Assembly: GCA_949128115.1 (NCBI GenBank)
Contig: OX421965.1
Location: forward strand, 34,901,681 to 34,965,680
Reading direction: 5' to 3'
Length of the DNA: 64,000 bases
Source of the DNA: Anaspis maculata
Lineage: Eukaryota > Arthropoda > Insecta > Coleoptera > Scraptiidae
Shown piece after piece: positions 11,478 to 22,789 of this stretch (the first letter of the stretch is position 1; each line of letters opens with the position of its first letter). The position numbers were made by a program, and so were the translations under genes. The notes below the pieces were generated by a model that saw only the letters and a list, made by a program, of their open reading frames with translations, made no database searches and was not told the DNA's origin.

Positions 11478-12100
11478 GCTGTTACGTAGAGTACCTACAG
11501 CTTTTATTCACCAAAATAATATTTCAATGTCGACTTTTTATCTTTTTAACGGTTGAAATCTAGTCTTGACGCAGGAACCGGATTCTAGGCAAAATGACTT
11601 CCGATTTTTACTCTGACCATTTGCATGGGACTTTGAAATTCATTCTAGTGTTGAAAATGATAGATTTTTCTTGGTTCTTGTCTAATTTGTAATTTGATTT
11701 TCTGTCCTAAAAGTGCTCTTCTAATGGCCTACATCAGGAGACCTATTTTCTATTTTATGTGAAAATGGTTCACAATGTTTTAAGAAACATCCGTTGCTTG
11801 ATCTGCTTTATTTAAATGTCTCATATTTATTTATTTCGGCAAGAATTGGTATTTTACGTAACAAGTGAGTACGCAAAATATCTTTAGCGGATGAATCCTA
11901 CAACAACTAGACTGCTAAATCAAAAAAGCAACGTCTTGACAGCGTCTTTCAGATACAGTACGCGAAATAGTCCAAAAATGACTATTTCAGGGACAAAATA
12001 CTGGAAAATAATGTATCTGCCCCAATACATGAGAAAAATATTTTTGGCTTATTTTGCCTATTTTAGCTCGTTACGGCCTAAAGCGTCCTAAAATAGAGCT
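11235..12100 (+). repeat. degenerate tandem repeat flanking BEL element, right part
   Basis: Bases 11250-11420 (ctgtcctaaagag ... gtgaaaatgattcacgatgtttta) and 11700-11860 (ctgtcctaaaagt ... gtgaaaatggttcacaatgtttta) are diverged copies on the same strand. Bases 11575-11680 match 6250-6345 on the other side of the BEL element. This is an old tandem or dispersed repeat without readable protein. Confidence 0.5.
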
Positions 12101-12119
12101 TTCAGTTGCCTAAACAAGT

Positions 12120-13250
12120 GTCCCAATTTTCAATTTTCAACGACCCAAAACCCGGTCTTTCATAATTACCTACCACACTCCCATCGTCACCTGTCCAACT
12201 TCAGTCGTTCCGTCCGATGGATCAATTTCACTGCGCCCCCGGGCGCAACAGAGCCAGTAGCCGAACATCGAAGCTGCGACCTGGCTTAAGCAAAGATCGC
12301 ATTGCTTCCGTTAACCCATCCATTTCATTTTGTTTGTAACCTCCTAAAGCACCATCCGCTTTATGTCCAGTTTTAAATTCACGTCTCTTTTACAAATACC
12401 TACCTCAATTCACAAGTGACAAAAAGGACTATAAATATGTGAATTTGGAAACAGTTTAGAATCGTATGCTAACGTCACGAATTTAGTTTTTGATCCCACG
12501 CTATAAGCTATTGGTAGGAGGGTACTACAGGACTGGAGCAGTCAAAATGATTCAGCCATCCTAAGCTATTTTTTATCGGCGCAGTTAAATAGTCAATAGA
12601 CCACTTCTGCCACTATAAAAAGCCCGACGAGCGTCTACGACAAGGGTTTCACCCTCTGAGAGTACGTGTACGTGTGTGTGTGTTTGGGGAGGGGGGGTCC
12701 TTGGCCGAATATTAGCTCCCAATAATTTCGACGGTGAATTACGGCCGGTCGAACAGTGGTAATAAATATCCGGGAGGCATAAGAAGCTCGATATCATGTC
12801 AACCAAGTGCTGTCATCTCCAGAATGCCGTGAGTAATGCGTTCTCCTCCTTCACCCATCCACAACGCGGGTCTGAAAGTGATGCCGGTGGTGATATCTTC
12901 ACACAACTTTGCCCCGAGATATAACACAGCCACTGTGCTGCGCCGGGAGTCTTTCGGCGGACGAGCTTTCCGAACTCGAAGCGTCCCGGCAAATCAAGCA
13001 TGTTTTACGATCATATCCGTGATTTTTACGGCTTATACGAGTCGTGTGCGACATGCGCTGACACTGTGGCGCCAGGAGTTTTATTGGAATTCGTGCACTT
13101 AATCAGTGTAAGAATATGATGGCACAATCTTCGTGAAGTGTACGAATTCTTGAGAAGCAAAAAGTATTTGATGTATTAGAATTGCATATTAGTGTGAATC
13201 TCTAATTTCTCAAATCCGTGATCAGCAATATTCCAATATTAACTGGCATA
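12120..13250. other. no gene recognised
   Basis: Open frames here are short, overlap on both strands and carry no known motif. A short (gt)n tract followed by a G-rich run occurs near 12668-12698. Nothing else is supported. Confidence 0.4.
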
Positions 13251-13254
13251 TATC

Positions 13255-13378
13255 TATCGTGTGATCAAATGAATTCTTATTTTAGGTAGGCTGTGGCCTA
13301 GCCGAACGCAGTTTCGCACCCCCGAATTCGACCAGGCCACAGCCTACCTAAAATAAGAATTCATTTGATTACACGATA
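13255..13378. repeat. near-perfect hairpin, 45 bp arms
   Basis: The arms are 13255-13299 and 13334-13378, complementary at 44 of 45 positions, around a 34-base spacer. The arm core is attcttattttaggtaggc. It may be a small foldback element. It sits immediately before the Gypsy remnant at 13.4 kb. Confidence 0.85.
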
Positions 13379-13399
13379 CATTTCCCGTACATTTGTATG

Positions 13400-14000
13400 A
13401 GTCCTTGCCCGACCTCCCTGAAAATCCTAATGTTGATCCGTACACCATGATAAAGCAAAAACTCTCACAATATTTCACTTCTAAGACAAATCCTGATTTG
13501 CTTTAAAAGTCTGTTGCCTGGTTGGCAACAACCAGCAATATACCAGCATCGTTCTATTCATCAGGTAATAACACGTCAACATCGTACAAGCCAAGAAAAA
13601 ACAGAACCTCAACAACGTTCAACAGACCAACACTCAACAAAATGGTAGACAGATCTATCCGGTGTCCAGCCAGAGCCAGCACCTATCAAAAAAGTCAAAA
13701 GTCATTTTGCAAAAGTCTGATTGTGAACAAAAAATCAGCTAAATTTTGTAGAAGAGTTCATAAAACGTCATCCACAGTCACAGTCAAAGTCCCAGTAAAC
13801 AGGAGCAAAAAAAATCCAAGAGTTTGTTGTCATGTCAAGGTGAGCAACAAGGATGTAAAATTCATTGCTCAAACGGGTGCCATGGTCAACATCATCAGTG
13901 GAGAAATTTCCAACAAATCTAAGAATCACCAGTCAAATTACGCTGAGTCCATAATACACCTGTTGACGGTACAGTTGTGAATGGACTGTTTTTTTTGTGA
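13400..14000 (+). pseudogene. decayed Ty3/Gypsy gag-protease remnant
   Basis: A frame at about 13413-13506 reads NPNVDPYTMIKQKLSQYFTS, which resembles the middle of Gag in Gypsy elements of the K02A2.6-like type. After a stop the next open stretch (13522-13980) has a basic, serine-rich segment. It then reads RVCCHVKVSNKDVKFIAQTG followed by AMVNIIS, the flap-like start of a retroviral-type aspartic protease. The catalytic aspartate of the D-T-G triad is glutamine here (QTG), so the enzyme would be dead. Stops and the lost active site mark it as a relic. Confidence 0.5.
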
Positions 14001-14359
14001 GAAATTCAGTAGTAAGCATTGAAATTTCTGATTATTTTTCAAAAAAAAAAAAATAATGCTTCATCAATGAACTGAAAAACTATGTTCATTCTCCTGATTT
14101 TTATCTACATTTAGCCACCAACCACCAAAATGATGTTTTACCGTTTGCACATTTTTAGGTAAAGTAGGGAAATCCTCAATAAAGATACTTGACATCGAGG
14201 CAGCCAAAGATCCTATAAAGTGGATATAACATAGCTATTAATTGTCTTGGTAGGAAAACCGCATGACAAAACATCAGTTTGAACGTGTTTATAGTCACGC
14301 GTGTCGCTAATAGAGCCACTAAACGAGAGCGTCATTGACCACCAATAATTGATGATTGG

Positions 14360-14480
14360 ATTGGAGCCAAGGTATTTTCGAGGCGTGATCTTGAAAATGG
14401 TTACCACCAAGTACCAGTTTCATCGGAATCGAGAAGCATCACAACATTTTCACCCATCTGCTGTAGGATGCTACGATGAG
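14360..14480 (+). pseudogene. Gypsy reverse transcriptase fragment
   Basis: A short frame reads FSRRDLENGYHQVPVSSESR then SITTFSP. This is the RT motif normally seen as F-S-K-x-D-L-x-x-G-Y-H-Q with downstream S-R-x-x-T-T-F. The frame is broken on both sides. It lies about 400 bases after the protease relic and may belong to the same decayed element. Confidence 0.55.
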
Positions 14481-14579
14481 TACGATGGGAGGTCCCGCGA
14501 CAGACATGACGACGATTTTCATCAAGTAATCGTTCATCCCGCATTCAGCCTAGGAAATCTGCTCCGTTCCCAGGAGTAG

Positions 14580-15690
14580 TAAGAGCTTCGCATTTGGCCT
14601 AGTCTAAACTGGGAATATCGGATTTCGGATTTCTCCTGTTACCTATACGACAACCAGCTTTTCAACTATAAGTTGCCTTAAGCGTCCTACTTTCGTAACT
14701 TGCTCCAGATGATCTTCATTGGTTTCAAATGTTCTCTCGAGTCAGCTTAACAAGATGTTCGTAGCGCAATTCTCTTGTTCTTCAGCTTAAGTGTGCCTTG
14801 ATCGACGTCCAAGATGAAGCCATAGATGTACTTCTCCGCAGTGTGTACTCCTCTAGCACGAAAATACAACAGCGATTTGAACCATATAATAACCTGTTGA
14901 ACCACATTTACGCTTCTAGAACTCACCCTATACAGTCATCTCCCGACAGATTAAACACTCATCAAGATCTGACCTGCTTTTATCCTAATTAACGATGCTA
15001 TAAGGGGAGCCGTTGGAAACGCTTCAAGGTGTCGGTGTCGGGGTTCCTGCAGACGCTTATAATACTTGTACTGTTTTTAATTATGCATTCAATGTTTTAA
15101 TTAGATCAAACCGCGGCCAAGGCGAGGGACCGTTTACATTAACCCAATGGAAGGAAGCCCTCTTCTGTGCTGTACCCTCTGTCGAATCGGTATCTGGAAG
15201 GCGCGCCAGCCAGCCAGTATAAGTACACACCGCCGCTACCACTACCACCAACACCGCCAACCTTATTCGAGCCGATGGCGATATTGCCTCTCTCCGGTTT
15301 TGCATGTCGGTGTAAGTACACCAGAATGCTAATGCAAATACCGCATTGCCGTTTACAGAAATATTTATAACGGCACCGAGCAAGAAACGAACTGTCTCGG
15401 AAATATTTCCAGGCAATTTATGTTATCCACAGTGATAAGGCGGCGGTAACAACGTTGTTAAAATGTCGCATGGCGCTCACGGGCTCTAATTGATGCGTTT
15501 ACTCCAATAATCGTGTTCCAACCGACGCCGATGCAGCTAAGTGATCAAAGCGTGCTTACTGCTGAAATATCAACCGTTCACTCTCATCTATTTTGTAACA
15601 CTGAAGCGTACAATCTAAGGTGGCTATGGAACCAATGACCAGTGGCCAAAAACTAAGGAAGGTATGCGGGGTTCTGATTTTTACGAAGCT
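14580..15690. other. no gene recognised
   Basis: Several short frames overlap on both strands around 15.0-15.4 kb, with an imperfect accaccgcc-rich stretch near 15228-15262. None shows a recognisable domain. Confidence 0.4.
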
Positions 15691-15694
15691 GCAT

Positions 15695-15900
15695 CAAAGG
15701 AGCTCGTGACGCAGTGGATTGACGCGTCAATCTATTAAACTCGGTGCAGGTGGGTTGTGATTGATTGCATTCTCGCCAGAAAATCTAATTTCTGATTAAG
15801 TTGGAATGCTTGCTAAATGCAAGGACGAGTTTTATGCCGCATAGCACGTGAAATTTGATGCTGCCGATTCCAAGGATGTTGGGAAGCAATTTAAATCATT
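15695..15900 (+). mobile_element. tRNA-derived SINE, diverged
   Basis: An A-box-like gcagtggattgacgcg lies near 15712, and a degraded B-box (gggttgtgattga) about 40 bases later. The body shares gttggaatgcttgctaaatg and catagcacgtgaaat with the body of the minus-strand SINE at 20.6-20.8 kb. That shared body is what identifies both as one family. Boundaries are approximate. Confidence 0.5.
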
Positions 15901-16113
15901 TGATTTTGTGTAGCAATTTGATTGATTTGAATTAAAGCAATAAGTACAGACCTTATCACTATCGGATTCAGGGATTCTCGCAGAATCCATCCCAAATTAC
16001 TAGTAGGGAATTATTTCTGCAGGTGAACCAAGATCCAGTCTGATCCCATTCTTGAACTGGATAACTTAATAGGCCGAGGTAATTTAGTTACACAGTTTCA
16101 CCAACAAAAATAA

Positions 16114-16289
16114 AGCCTGATTCATAGTCGCCAGAACCGTAAACGGAGACGCAAGCGTAACAATAATAAATAGACCACGTCACTGTCAGCTGTCAGGTTC
16201 ACTTTGGCTTCTCTCTTTTGGTCGATAGAGATTGATTTATTCTCTTACGCTTGCGTCTTCGTTTGCATTTCTGTCGACTTAATTGGGCT
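16114..16289. mobile_element. small inverted-repeat element (MITE-like)
   Basis: The left end (agcctgattcatagtcgcca ... aacggagacgcaagcgtaa) and right end (ttacgcttgcgtcttcgttt ... gggct) are inverted relatives. They are strongest over the 22 bases around gacgcaagcgtaa. It is too short to encode protein. Confidence 0.6.
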
Positions 16290-16443
16290 GAAGAGAATAC
16301 CATCAATTTCTATATCCATCTGCCCGTAAACCTAAAGGTCTAAAGCCTGAATTATAACTATATTCTCAAATAAAATTAATTTATCTACGACCACTATCGT
16401 AAGTTGCCAATAGCACATGACTAACAATCCTAGTAAGTTGATC

Positions 16444-16469
16444 TTTACACACGGATAGCCGTGTGTAAA
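16444..16469. repeat. short perfect hairpin
   Basis: tttacacacgg and ccgtgtgtaaa are separated by only a few bases. It could be a terminator-like or cruciform-prone site, but nothing ties it to a function. Confidence 0.6.
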
Positions 16470-16629
16470 GTGAGGCGATCGCACGGTTAGGGAATTTATG
16501 GTTAAAATTTGGTTCCAAAACTGTCAATGTGACGTTAACGGCAAAGCAAATTTTCAAACGCCTATATGAAAGACGCCTACTTCTCCCTACACTTAAAAAC
16601 CATCATATTGCGAAAAGTCGCACTTGCAG

Positions 16630-17545
16630 GGCCGACCGCAGTCATGTCCTACGCACCAACAACATCTGTGAGGCAACTCTCTTATATCTTTACGGGCCGC
16701 AACTCCATAAAGGTGAGATGTAAGAACGACAAAATCTTGTATAACTTTCGTTTGAAGACGGTTATTGTAATTTTATGAGTTATTTTATGATTTGCACTTA
16801 CAGAGCTTCATTATTCCTTAACTTTACTAATGTGAATGGCGCCAGCAATTTATAAATTGAATCCTGTTCGAATTCATCAGCTGCACCCCGATATGTGCTG
16901 ATATCAAGTGGGTAGGCAAGCAGCATGACGTGTCATTTTGACGGGTCGTCGGGTCATCAAGTGTCAACTACAAAAGTGCCCCCTTCGACTTTTGTTGGTT
17001 ACAATTTTCATCAGGTTTGTGAAGTGTTACCCATTTACTTACTTTCTACATTACTAATTTACTGTTTAGGGTGGGCAACAACCGCAGCCACAATGAAGAA
17101 TCTTGATAATGTAAAATCGACCACCTGTCCCAGCGCTTCGGCTTGTGATATATTGCCCAGTGTCCAGCTAAGCCATGGAGGCCTGCAAATTTCAGATTTT
17201 TGCCAGGTATGCACCTAGGTATACACTGTCGATACCCACCTAAACATTTGTGAGCAATGGGTCATTCTTATTTTTAGATTCTCAAAGAACAAACTTAACA
17301 TGAACTAAACCGGAGGAAGAAAACGTCCAGCCGATTACACGGCAAGAAGTTTCGAGAAAGCTACCGGAGCCGCCAAAGTTATCCCAGCCATCAGAACAAC
17401 ATAAACATCAATAATTTATTGTGCTTCAACTATTATTATTCGATGCCTTATGAATAGTTTTGACATTAGCATAAATTGTATCGTCTGAGGTTCCATAAAG
17501 TCTCAAGTGTAGTACCTAGTTGGATGTTCGAATAAAGTGTTACAA
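16630..17545 (+). CDS. possible small spliced transcript unit (uncertain)
   Basis: The sequence has gene-like signals but no recognisable protein. A candidate exon at about 16630-16712 follows a plausible acceptor (cgcacttgcag) and ends at a good donor (aag|gtgaga). It contains an ATG and reads MSYAPTTSVRQLSYIFTGRN. A second candidate at about 17071-17203 lies between a pyrimidine-rich acceptor (atttactgtttag) and a donor (ccag|gtatgc). A third begins after ttatttttag near 17278. A polyadenylation signal (aataaa) is at about 17531. If exons one and two are joined directly, the frame stops after nine more codons. It could be a small host gene, a noncoding transcript or chance. I cannot assign a function. 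Confidence 0.2.
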
Positions 17546-18074
17546 AAATCGACTTCCTCCAGTTTTATTCAATACATTATCTCAACATCCATTCATTCTT
17601 AGATAGTGATGGGTTCGATTTAGGTATTTTGAATATAAAATGAGATAAATATAAAGGTATTTTATAATTTAGAAGTTTTTAAGATCAGTAAATTCCTGCA
17701 CCGCTGCACTCCTCTCTAATTTATTATGAGTATTTTGTAGAAGATTAGTTTAGTAACATCTATTTAAAATTTGAGCGAAATTGGTGGTATGGTTTCAAAG
17801 TTATGACCCTAGTTATGACGAAAGAACGATTTTTCCATTCCAACTTTGGAGGGCTGTATCTCTGTCATTATGCATTCCTGAAAATGTTTTGTAAATGCAG
17901 ACTATACTTGTTTTCCGATTCTCTATTGATTGCCAAAGTTTTCGCACATAAACGCTGATCACCCTATATTTTTTTCAAATTGAACTATTGTTGCTCAGAA
18001 GCTTCATTATCTGGATATTGAAGTAACCTACGCCAAAATATAGTGAGCATCAAGGGGGGGGGTCGAAGATAAAG

Positions 18075-18211
18075 TATAGTACGGAACACGAGTAGTAAAG
18101 CAATTACGCACTCAGGGAAATACTACACTCGCTCGCTACGCTCGCTCGTGTGCAACTTTTCCCTGCGTGCGTAATATGCTACTTACTACTCTTGTTACGT
18201 AATATACTATA
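18075..18211. mobile_element. 137 bp palindromic element (MITE-like)
   Basis: tatagtacgg...agtagtaaagca...attacgca is mirrored by tgcgtaat...tactact...tactata, with imperfect arms meeting at a cgctcgctacgctcgctcg centre. It has no coding capacity. Confidence 0.6.
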
Positions 18212-18472
18212 ATCTCACGCGTATTTGGTATCTGTTCGCGCTACACTGCGATCCCGAATGAGAATACGCAACTTGCTAACAATACTGTTGCGCTCAACAA
18301 ATCATATTGCGAACCACACGTGCCTCTTCCTCGTTAGAAAACTCGAAGTCAAGCTACGAAATGAGCACTGAGATAACCGAAGATTATAAACAGGACTTAT
18401 ATCGTCGAACCGACCCATCGAGGAAACATGCTAAAGGCAATTCCACAAGAAAGTGGAGCGCCCTCTCTGACA

Positions 18473-18551
18473 ACTAACAAATGACATTTGACATGAGACA
18501 GGGCCTCATTTTGACAGGCCTGTGACAGCTGTCATCTCCTCTTTGTTAGTT
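18473..18551. repeat. short imperfect inverted repeat
   Basis: ctaacaaatgacat near 18473 pairs with atctcctctttgttag near 18551, around several tgacag and ctgtca motifs. It may be a very small foldback element. Confidence 0.35.
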
Positions 18552-18691
18552 CAACTATCTTCCGTTAGATGGTGTCTTGTGGTTCTGAAATTAGTTGGAA
18601 ATATGACTCATAGATGGCGCCCTCTTTGAGAGCTTTTTTTTAATTCGTTCATTCAACGTCGGCCTATTTCTGCAACAAGACTCAATAGTCA

Positions 18692-20558
18692 GGGGGCATA
18701 GGGTCAAAAAAAGCTTGGCCGTGTGCAGCTTCGTGAAGATATATAGGGATATGTCCTAATCGATTTCTAGGCGATCAAGGACCATGAAAAATTATGGTGG
18801 AATATTGACATCTGCTGCAGGCAAATATGGTGGAAGCGCCAAAATGGGCTTCATCTGATGATAAGAAACTGGCTGTAGCTCGTTTGTTTTTCAACGGATT
18901 TCAACATCTGAAACATCATTTTGTAGACAAAAAATTCTCTTCTTATTTCATGCCCAAGTTTACACACGTCGTTCTGGGAGACTGTCAAAATTGTCTCCAT
19001 AAGATATGCTAAATTCCGGCCTTCTTTCAAGGTTATCTGATATTTTTAAAACTTGGCAGTATTATAGATCTTGAGGTGCCCTTTCCGGATTTTTACTTTT
19101 CCACTTCGTATATTTGCCGTTTTGGCCGCCATATTGGAAAGATGACGCCCAAAAAACAGTTTTTTGTCAATATCTTCATTTCAGTCAATGTGAGGTGGAA
19201 GCGTTTGTATGCGAATGGAAGCTTATTCAATTCTCTACAATTTGATACCTTACTCGTGTACGTGCTATTTCCGGTTCTTGAGTTATGGCTTCCAGAGCTC
19301 CCTGAAGCATCAACTTTTGACATCCAATCAGCATGTCAAGTTGAGCTTAGCTCCACGTGGCAGTCAAATTAACCATAAATAATGATAAATTGTCAACCAC
19401 AGACCATTGATATACAGAAAATCAATCATGGTAACGGTTGCTATGCAACTACAGGGTAAACTCTAAGGGAAAATTAACTTTGAGAAGGTATAGCTTGAGG
19501 ACCGTAAGTCGTACATGAGTGATTAAGACGTCAAATTATAAAGAATTTAATAGACCTTCACTTTTGATATGAATTCTGAAGTTTTATGACAAATTTAAAA
19601 AAAAAAAATCGAAAATATGTTTTTTTGAGCGCCATTTTTCCAAAATTATGACCAGAACATCAAAGATACGTAGTGAAAAAGTAGATATTCTGAATGATGA
19701 CCCCAAATTTCATCATAATAATGAGTTTCGAATGTATCTGATATCCTTCAAATGCTATATTACCTTTATTTCTTTCTAAAGTCAGTTTGCTTTCACAGTT
19801 CACCCTGTAATTACACAAATAACATCACCATGATCGATTTTTCCAAATTTTCATCATCTATGGTTAATGGCCAAGAGCTATTGATGGGTTATTTGCCTAC
19901 AACATGACGGTGGTATCAATTTAACATGCTGATTGAATGCCGAAAGTTGATGTTTCCGGAAGTTCTGAAAGCTCTGACTCAAGAACCGTAAATCGCACAT
20001 TAATGACTGATATGTCAAATTGTAGAGATTGGAATGGGCTCTCCTCCGCATACACACATTTTAATCTTGAGTCAGTTGAGTTCAAGATATTGACAAAAAA
20101 CTGTTTTTTGGGCGCCATCTTTTCAATATGGCGGCCAAAACGGCAAAGAAACGAAGTGGAAAAGTAGAAATTCGAAAAGAGCACTTCGAGATCTATGATA
20201 CTGCCAGGTTTCAAAAATATTGGATAACCTTCAAAAAAGGGCGAAATTTAGCATGTCTTCTAAATACAGATTTGACAGTTTCACGAAATGACGTTTGTAA
20301 ATTTAGGTATGAAATAAGAAGAGAATTTTTTTGTCTACAGAATGACCTTCCAGATGTTGAAATTCGTTGAAAAACAAACGAGCTACAGCCAGTTTCTTAT
20401 TACCAGATGAAGCCCATTTTGGCGCCTCCACCATATTTGCCTGCAGTCGATACGAATATTCCACCATCATTTTCCATGGTCCTTGATCTCCCAGGAATCG
20501 ACTAAGACATAACTCTATATATCTTCACGAAGCTGCACACGGCACGACCTATGCCCCC
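18692..20558. mobile_element. long foldback element with about 650 bp diverged arms
   Basis: The left arm begins gggggcatagg (18692) and the right arm ends cctatgccccc (20558). Pairing runs inward through gtgcagcttcgtgaagatat, gccaaaatgggcttcatctg, gctgtagctcgtttg, tggccgccatatt and gcatgtcaa/ttaacatgc, to about 19340 and 19920. The arms are similar rather than identical. A plus-strand frame in the left arm (19076-19372) and a minus-strand frame in the right arm (19921-20214) encode related peptides sharing CRFGRHI.KM.PKKQFFVNI. This follows from the arm homology and does not by itself show a gene. Transcripts across it would form a long imperfect double strand. Confidence 0.75.
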
Positions 20559-20604
20559 ATACTACAACACCGACGCCGGTGAATCCTTTCCTCCACTATA
20601 CCGG

Positions 20605-20802
20605 AGATTTCAACGAACACCAACATCGCATGGGGTCGGCACCATCGTTCGTATTTTACGTGCTATGTCTTGTATTTAGCAAGCATTTCAACTAAACCAA
20701 GAAGCTTGTTTTCGAGGCGAAAATACGTCCCCGGCGGGGATCGAACCCGCGACTTTTGGAGTGGTAGTCGACCGCGCTGACCACCACACCACAAGCTCCT
20801 CA
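20605..20802 (-). mobile_element. tRNA-derived SINE
   Basis: Read on the minus strand, the head has an A-box-like tggtgtggtggtcagcgcgg and a textbook B-box (ggttcgatccc, plus-strand 20737-20747). The 5' and 3' ends of the tRNA-like part do not pair as an acceptor stem. The body continues with gttgaaatgcttgctaaata and catagcacgtaaaat, shared with the SINE at 15.7 kb. It is therefore a SINE, not a functional tRNA gene. Confidence 0.7.
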
Positions 20803-20835
20803 ATTTTCATCTTGTTTTCATTTAAATTTCCATTA

Positions 20836-20976
20836 TAGCTGTATTACACTACACAATTTCTTGTACAATTTCTTGTACAATCTGCCAAAATAGTGTCAAA
20901 AAACAATGAACTTGATTGTTTAACAGACAGATTGTACAAGAAGTTGTGCAAGAAATTGTGTAGTGTAATACAGCTA
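20836..20976. mobile_element. 141 bp inverted-repeat element
   Basis: The ends tagctgtattacactacaca and its complement (tgtgtagtgtaatacagcta) are perfect for about 20 bases. Similarity continues through aatttcttgtacaa. It is flanked by AT-rich sequence and is a typical non-autonomous element. Confidence 0.75.
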
Positions 20977-21209
20977 TTAGAATGAACTTTTTTTCGAATC
21001 AAATTTTTTTAGATAACGTGTTCAAAAAGTTTTCGTTCGAGAACTAATAGGTGACATATTTAACAAGTGACAGGTCTGTCAAATTCAAATTCCACGTTTC
21101 AAAATTCCCTTCAAATGCCAATAATACAAATTCAACTCTTAACGGCTGCTAAGTCACCATATTCTTTGTGTAAACAAATCAAATATCCCCAGCTATCACC
21201 TGTCAAGGT

Positions 21210-21275
21210 GACATTTATCACCAAAATGTAATTATACAATCACATTTATCACCAAAATGTAATTATACAATCAAG
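21210..21275 (+). repeat. 33 bp tandem duplication
   Basis: The unit acatttatcaccaaaatgta plus attatacaatc occurs twice in direct succession. Confidence 0.85.
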
Positions 21276-21903
21276 CATACTATTACGTCTAGTGAGAAGT
21301 TACCAGATTTGTTACCAGAAGTCATGCAAACAGACATACGGGGTGATCACAACAGAATTTACCCCATACTGGAGTTTTCCCCTTTGAAATAATTGGAAAA
21401 AAAATTTTTTTTCTGGGCCAACTTTTTTTGTAGATTTCAAAATTGGAAACAACAATATTTTACACCTGTAATATACAGGGTGCCGCAAAAGAATTTTTGT
21501 TTGATGCCTTACCCTGTATATCTGAACTGCAATCGATGTAGGTTTTTATTCCGAATACAAATGTATATAACAGTGTTGAGTTATCTTCGAAGACAAATGG
21601 TCAAAAAATCCACAAAATGTTCATAATACTGACCTGAACTTCCGTTTATTTGACTCAAAAATTTCTCAAAGTTTGTTGAATTGATTGTTCAAGGAGATAA
21701 TATCTTTAAAATCAGGAATGTAGGCCTAGCATCATTGATAAAAATTGTGGGTAAAATTTTAGAACTTTTTCAGCCAAATAAACGTAAGTTTATGTCAGTA
21801 TCATTGTTACGTCGTTTTCTGCTTCTATCTGCTTTTTAATACTTTGACCAATTGGGCCAGTTCAATACTGCCCCGCCGTTCAGTTAGTATTTGGAAGTTT
21901 GAA

Positions 21904-22773
21904 CAGGGAGCTGGTGCCTCAAAACTTACGTCATAAGGTACATGATTTCAACCCTGTAGGTCTAATGTGCGTTGATAAGGTTGTTAAAAATTCATTTGTC
22001 TTACATGTCAGACCGGGGGCTTTAGGCTGGTATAGGCTTGTCAATTTTTGAAAAATGTCAAAAATTTATGTCATAAGGTACATGAATAAAACCAACGGGC
22101 TGTTGTGTGGGAAGATCCCCTCAATTAAAAATCGGGTCATAAGACAAAATTTTTGGAAGCTCTCGGTCCATAAGACAAGTTTGAAATTTTCAAAAAAGGC
22201 CAAAATTAACCTCCTCTTGGAGACTTCTCCATTGGCATAATTTTAGGACAGAAAAACGATTCTCACATGATTTTTTACGCAGGTTCCGAATCTGCCCACA
22301 AATTTTTCTTTATGGTACATCGCTTACAGGGTGCAACATCGAAAATTTTTTCTCAAATCGTACACCCTGTATTTTAACATGGAAATTTATTCCGTTTTTC
22401 ATCCTGATTACGAATATATTTTACACTTGATGGGTTAGTCAGCAAAACGCCTGTGAAAAAGTTGATAAATTTTGGTTCTTTTTTGAAAATTTCAAACTTG
22501 TCTTATAGACCGAAAGCCCCAAAAAAATTTGTCTTACGACCAGATTTTCGGTCAAGGGGATGCTCTACACAAAATCCAGTTGGTTTCATGCATGTACCTT
22601 ATGACGTGAATTTTTGGCTATTTTTTCGAAAATCGACAGGCTCATACCAGCATAAAGCCCCCGGTCTGACATGTAAGACAAAGCAATTTTTAACAACATC
22701 ATAAACGCACATAAGACCTACAGGGTTAAGATCATGTATCTTATGACGTAAGTTTTGAGGCACCAGCTCCCTG
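21904..22773. mobile_element. 870 bp foldback element
   Basis: The left arm begins cagggagctggtgcctcaaa and the right arm ends with its complement. Pairing continues through cttacgtcataaggtacatg, gtctta-catgtcagaccggggg and cttgtc(c/t)tatagaccg, giving arms of roughly 300 bases around a 280-base centre. Short frames inside have no known domain. It is non-autonomous. Confidence 0.7.
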
Positions 22774-22789
22774 TCCAGTTCCATTGACT

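Noticed and set aside
20727..20802. Possible functional tRNA gene on the minus strand
   Set aside because: A- and B-boxes are good, but the ends do not pair into an acceptor stem and the sequence continues into a shared SINE body.
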